From Calditrichia bacterium (lineage in GTDB: Bacteria; Calditrichota; Calditrichia; RBG-13-44-9; J075): a stretch of 64,000 bases of DNA. Under the pieces are notes generated by a model that saw only the letters and a program-made list of their open reading frames with translations, was not told the DNA's origin and made no database searches. A program made the translations under genes and the position numbers. The stretch lies in NCBI GenBank assembly GCA_028284905.1, contig JANQQU010000064.1, positions 145,679 through 209,678 on the forward strand, written 5' to 3'. Shown here piece by piece: positions 60,034-64,000 of the stretch (position 1 is the stretch's first letter; every line of letters begins with the position of its first letter).

Positions 60034-63000
60034 ATGAGTATATGCCGCAGGTTCATCTATTCGATTATAGCATTGCTTTTCTCTTTACCAATAAACCTTT
60101 CCGGGCAGCCGGATAATCTTACCTTCGAACACCTTACTATACGGGATGGTTTACCGGAAAACAGCATACCGGCGATGCTACAGGATCGCCAGGGATTTTT
60201 ATGGCTGAGCACGCAAAATGGCCTGGTAAAGTATGATGGTTATGATATGACCGTCTACCAAAAAAACTTGGGACTTACGAATATCAGAAGTTTAGTTGAA
60301 GATTCAATGGGGAATATTTGGGGGTATTTGTGGACGAGTAATATTGTCCGCTTTAATCCCGCTACGGAATCATTTGAGGAACTTCTTCCTGCACAATATA
60401 GCAAAGCGCTTTTTGACACCATCGCAAATTTACAAAAATCCGACCAGACAATTTCAGCAATTCTGGGCGTTGGGGATAAGGTCGATAGCAGCGAAGTCTT
60501 CATACTGGAAGCAGAAACCACGATGTTAATATGTGCAACGGGGGAAGGCATTAATGGGGAACTATGGGACTACGGCTGGATAGAAGATGCTGACAGTACT
60601 ATCGTTTGGGAGATGGATCGCCAGAAACTTTTTTGGGACGGGGGTAGCCTTAAGAACAAAATTCAAGTGGAATTAATTACCTTGCCGGCCGGCAGTTACC
60701 GTTTACGTTATCGCTCTGATCGTAGCCATTCCTCTGTGCGCTGGAATACCGCCGCACCGCTACATCCCCATCTATGGGGTATTCAATTACTGACCGTCAG
60801 TAATCAAATCGAGCTTGAAACTATGTTGGCATCTACACCCTACCGGGAAGGTATTGATATTATAGGCATATCCGGTATTGAGAGCAGCCCGGAAGGAAGA
60901 GATCTCTGGATTATCACCTCCGGGTATGGTTTATTCAAAATGGATATCGAAAGCTTCTCTATTCAACGATATGTTTCCAGTTCCCGGGATTCCACAGCAA
61001 TTCCGACAAATTCCCTATATAGCATTTACACCGATAAAGACGGGGTTGTCTGGATTACCACCGGCCGGGGCTTAATCAAGTTTTTACCGGAAACGGAAAG
61101 ATTCACCCTGTATCAATCGGAAGAAAGTATCAAAAAGAGAGGCGCCAGTCCGTTCTTCAGAATATGCGGCGATAGAAAGGGAAACATATGGGTGACGGGC
61201 TATACCAGCGATGGTTTATATGAATTTAATCCCCGGACAGAAAAGTTCACGCATTATCCGCTTAATCCGGAAGATACCCATAATTATGCCAATAGCCCGA
61301 TCAGCGTAATTCAGGATGACCAGCAGGGCCATATCTGGATTGGAACGATAGGCAGCGGACTGAATATTTTTGATAAAAAGAAGAAACGTTTTTATCCCTA
61401 TCGATATGATTCCAAATCCTTCAACGGCATTAGTGGGCACCGGATATGGTCAATCTACCGGGATCGTAGCGGGGTGATGTGGGTTGGCAGTTGGGGACGC
61501 GGACTGAACAAAGCAGACATAAAAAAATCGTATATCAAACAATATCAGCATGCGCCTGCAGATTCCAATAGTTTAAGTGGAAATGAGGTTACAGCTGTTG
61601 CTGAAGATACTTCCGGCAGATTGTGGGTGGGCACCGCTGCTAATGGTCTAAATATGCTGAAGGGCAGAAATAGTGCCGGCCCCAAAGCCAGTTTCAAACA
61701 CTATCGGCATGACCCTGATAACCCCAATAGCTTGAGCAGTAATAAGATTACGGCTCTCCATAAGGGACATTCCGGAAAACTCTGGATTGGCACGTATGAC
61801 GGGCTAAACTTGTTTGACCCGGATAAGGATCGGTTTATTCGCTACCAGATGGATCCTGCCGGTTCCAATAGCTTGCGGGGTAATCGTATTTGGGATATCC
61901 ATAAAGACACATCGGGGATACTCTGGATTGGAACTGAGGGCGGGGGGCTCAATCGATATGATCCGGTTACAGACAATTTTACCAATTACTCGACCGGCCA
62001 GTATAATAAAGTGTATGCAATATATGAAGACCGCTTCGGAACGCTTTGGATTGGTGCTAACCTGGATTATTTGCAAAAGTTTGACCGGGAGTCGGGGCAA
62101 TTTAAGACTTTTAAATGGAAGGAAGCTGCCACATCAATATTAAGTCTATTTGAGGACCAGGCGGGCAATTTTTGGCTTGGCACTTATCAGAACGGTCTAT
62201 ATTTATTCGACCGTGATAGCGAGACGTTTACCCGTTTTGCTGAAAAAGAAGGGCTGATTCATAACCAGGCAATCAATATTCTGGAAGATAACAGTGGTCG
62301 ATTATGGGTTAGTAACCGGAGAGGAATATTCATTTTTGATCCTGGAAAAAAGTTGTTTCAAGAATTTAAGATTGGTAATGAACTTCTAAAATTGCCGGAA
62401 CTCGGGACATTTAAAAATCCGAAGACCGGAGAAATGTTCTGGGGCGGGCAAAACGGCCTGATTGTTTTTCACCCGGACAGTATTGAAGCAGATCCCTATC
62501 CGCCGCAGATTGCCATTACCGAATTTAAATTATTCAATCAAATGGTAGCGATTGGCGCTGACTCACCACTGAAAAAAACGATTTCCCGAACGGATACGCT
62601 CCAATTGGCCTACTGGCAGAATGATGTTTCTTTTACATTTGCCGCGCTGCATTTTAGTGATCCCGCAGCGAATCAATACGCCTATTACCTGGAGAATTAC
62701 GAGGATAGCTGGCGAGCAGCGAGTACCCGGCGTGAGGCAGTCTATACCAACCTCGATCCCGGGGAATATGTTTTTCGGGTGAAAGCATCTAACAGTGATG
62801 GCCGCTGGAATGAAACCGGCAAATCCCTTTGGATTATCATTTCCCCGCCCTGGTGGAAAACGACCTGGGCGTACATTAGCTACGTTCTTTTCGGAATACT
62901 GGCAATCTTCGCAATCATAAAACTGCGCACCCGCCAGTTGGAAGTGCGCAGCCGGGAACTGGAAGAAACCGTAGAAGAACGCACGCTGGAAATTCGGGAG

Positions 63001-64000
63001 CAGCATCAGGAAATTCGTGCGCAACATCAGGAACTGGAAACCCTCGAAGGGATCGTACGCACTATCAACAAGGAAAGCGAACTGGAAAAAGTGCTTCATG
63101 TTTTATTGGAGCAGGGCTTGGCACTTTTCCCCCAGGCGGAAAAAGGCACCTTCCTGCTGCGCGATGGGGATAATGACCTTTTCCGCATAGCTGCCGCCAA
63201 TGGGTATGATGACGCGTTGATCAAAGACGTTACCCTCAGTGAAGCCGAGTTGGTGAACCGCTATACCGAGCAGTCTCAGCAGATTGAGAAACGCGCCTAC
63301 ATCGTCCGTGAGTTTCAGGAGAGCAGTGCGCAGAAGAAAATGAAGAATTTCCCCCGTCCGCAGTCGTTACTGGCGATGGCGGTTGTTTTGGAGGAGCGCC
63401 TGGAAGGTTTCCTGGTGCTGGACAACTTTAACAGCAGCGAGGCCTTTGTCGATTCCGATGTGGAAAAGCTGGCCCGCTTTCGCCAGCATGCCGTATCAGC
63501 GATTGACAAGGCGAAACGCCTGCAAGAGGTGAAAGCGAAGAATGCCGAACTGATTCGCACCCGCGAGCAGCTTATCGTCCAGGAAAAACTCGCCTCCCTC
63601 GGCCAGCTGACGGCGGGGATTGCCCACGAGATTAAAAATCCCCTGAACTTCGTCAATAATTTTGCCGAGTTGTTGGTGGAGATGGTTGCGGAAGTAAAAG
63701 AAGATATCGAAGCGCATAAGGGAATGCTCGATAATGAAACCTTGAAAAAGAGCAAAGAGATACTCGCAGATGCCGATGATCTGCTCGGTGAAATCAGCGA
63801 GAATGCCCACAAAATCAACGAACATGGTAAACGTGCTAATAACATCGTCAATGGCATGTTACAACATTCCCGTGGTAAAACCGGGGAGTTTCAGGCAACC
63901 AATCTCAATGCCTTGCTGGATGAATACATCGGTCTGGCCTATCATGGGATGCGGGCGAAAAATGGCGATTTTAATGTAACGATTGAACGGGATTTTGATG
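60034..64000 (+). CDS. Second sensor histidine kinase with propeller, Y_Y_Y, GAF and HisKA domains (partial)
   Basis: The frame is open from ATG 60034 to the window end (1322 codons visible), so it is truncated only by the window. It is a tandem paralogue of the previous gene: signal peptide (LLFSLPINLSGQ), Reg_prop repeats (e.g. FLWLSTQNGLVKYDG), the same inserted beta domain (~155-257), Y_Y_Y (~864-930), one membrane helix (~944-962), a long coiled coil, then a GAF domain (~1005-1160, GTFLLRDGDNDLFRI ... EGFLVLDNF) that the first lacks, and HisKA with H1198 in AGIAHEIKNPLN. The last ~60 visible bases are nearly identical to the first kinase, suggesting recent duplication or gene conversion. 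The ATPase domain is beyond the window. Confidence 0.92.
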   Translation, partial: MSICRRFIYSIIALLFSLPINLSGQPDNLTFEHLTIRDGLPENSIPAMLQDRQGFLWLSTQNGLVKYDGYDMTVYQKNLGLTNIRSLVEDSMGNIWGYLWTSNIVRFNPATESFEELLPAQYSKALFDTIANLQKSDQTISAILGVGDKVDSSEVFILEAETTMLICATGEGINGELWDYGWIEDADSTIVWEMDRQKLFWDGGSLKNKIQVELITLPAGSYRLRYRSDRSHSSVRWNTAAPLHPHLWGIQLLTVSNQIELETMLASTPYREGIDIIGISGIESSPEGRDLWIITSGYGLFKMDIESFSIQRYVSSSRDSTAIPTNSLYSIYTDKDGVVWITTGRGLIKFLPETERFTLYQSEESIKKRGASPFFRICGDRKGNIWVTGYTSDGLYEFNPRTEKFTHYPLNPEDTHNYANSPISVIQDDQQGHIWIGTIGSGLNIFDKKKKRFYPYRYDSKSFNGISGHRIWSIYRDRSGVMWVGSWGRGLNKADIKKSYIKQYQHAPADSNSLSGNEVTAVAEDTSGRLWVGTAANGLNMLKGRNSAGPKASFKHYRHDPDNPNSLSSNKITALHKGHSGKLWIGTYDGLNLFDPDKDRFIRYQMDPAGSNSLRGNRIWDIHKDTSGILWIGTEGGGLNRYDPVTDNFTNYSTGQYNKVYAIYEDRFGTLWIGANLDYLQKFDRESGQFKTFKWKEAATSILSLFEDQAGNFWLGTYQNGLYLFDRDSETFTRFAEKEGLIHNQAINILEDNSGRLWVSNRRGIFIFDPGKKLFQEFKIGNELLKLPELGTFKNPKTGEMFWGGQNGLIVFHPDSIEADPYPPQIAITEFKLFNQMVAIGADSPLKKTISRTDTLQLAYWQNDVSFTFAALHFSDPAANQYAYYLENYEDSWRAASTRREAVYTNLDPGEYVFRVKASNSDGRWNETGKSLWIIISPPWWKTTWAYISYVLFGILAIFAIIKLRTRQLEVRSRELEETVEERTLEIREQHQEIRAQHQELETLEGIVRTINKESELEKVLHVLLEQGLALFPQAEKGTFLLRDGDNDLFRIAAANGYDDALIKDVTLSEAELVNRYTEQSQQIEKRAYIVREFQESSAQKKMKNFPRPQSLLAMAVVLEERLEGFLVLDNFNSSEAFVDSDVEKLARFRQHAVSAIDKAKRLQEVKAKNAELIRTREQLIVQEKLASLGQLTAGIAHEIKNPLNFVNNFAELLVEMVAEVKEDIEAHKGMLDNETLKKSKEILADADDLLGEISENAHKINEHGKRANNIVNGMLQHSRGKTGEFQATNLNALLDEYIGLAYHGMRAKNGDFNVTIERDFD

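Overview
The window looks like a chromosomal segment of a Gram-negative, menaquinone-using heterotroph of the FCB superphylum (Calditrichota / KSB1 / Marinimicrobia-like). The basis is two secreted proteins ending in NYPNPFNP- or NFPNPFNP-type FlgD-like sorting tails, several lipobox lipoproteins, giant propeller/Y_Y_Y sensor kinases, and classical menaquinone genes. The phylum is inferred from gene content; there is no rRNA or other phylogenetic marker here, and I see no tRNA.

Layout: 1-3162 is the end of a menaquinone cluster (menA fragment, menC, menE). 3274-8584 is a plant cell-wall (rhamnogalacturonan/pectin) cluster: CBM9-like protein, GH28, GH78, facing an SGNH hydrolase. 9728-14671 holds a small secreted protein, an ABC exporter, an esterase, an SDR and msrB. 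14905-15450 is a peroxidase-related AhpD-like gene whose reading frame is interrupted by one TGA exactly at the second cysteine of the CxxC motif, with a hairpin just downstream: a probable selenoprotein. 15559-25358 is a long minus-strand run (M28 and M20 peptidases, HAD phosphatase, Cys-rich unknown, transglutaminase-like protein, DUF3347 lipoprotein, ketoglutarate semialdehyde dehydrogenase, UbiA prenyltransferase, threonine synthase). 25544-36235 has a DAACS symporter, an AgmX/TonB-like protein, a TIM-barrel isomerase, a MalK-type ATPase, TPR proteins, a MOSC protein, a SPOR lipoprotein and an NtrC-type regulator. 36503-40574 holds PspC-type membrane proteins, greA and rel/spoT. 41002-55602 is rich in envelope and secreted proteins: M29 peptidase, TPR anchor, a putative clan-CD peptidase lipoprotein, T9SS-type substrates, a PEGA lipoprotein, a membrane protein with YTWPSER repeats, a pentapeptide protein and DUF885. 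55921-64000 contains two tandem paralogous sensor kinases, the second cut by the window end.

How the genes fit together: the pectin cluster, the sugar ABC ATPase, the TIM-barrel isomerase and the ketoglutarate semialdehyde dehydrogenase suggest use of plant polysaccharides and sugar acids. The kinases resemble those that sense polysaccharide breakdown products in Bacteroidota, but their ligand and response regulator are not in the window.

Intergenic space is unusually rich in fold-back repeats. There are four copies of a ~150-175 bp MITE-like palindrome (TIR GGTAGTGTTAAA), several arrays of 7-bp units arranged as inverted arms, two single long palindromes, and one C/G-rich palindrome inside a kinase coding region. 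Different heptamer arrays sit at the same junction upstream of both kinases, whose promoters are nearly identical.
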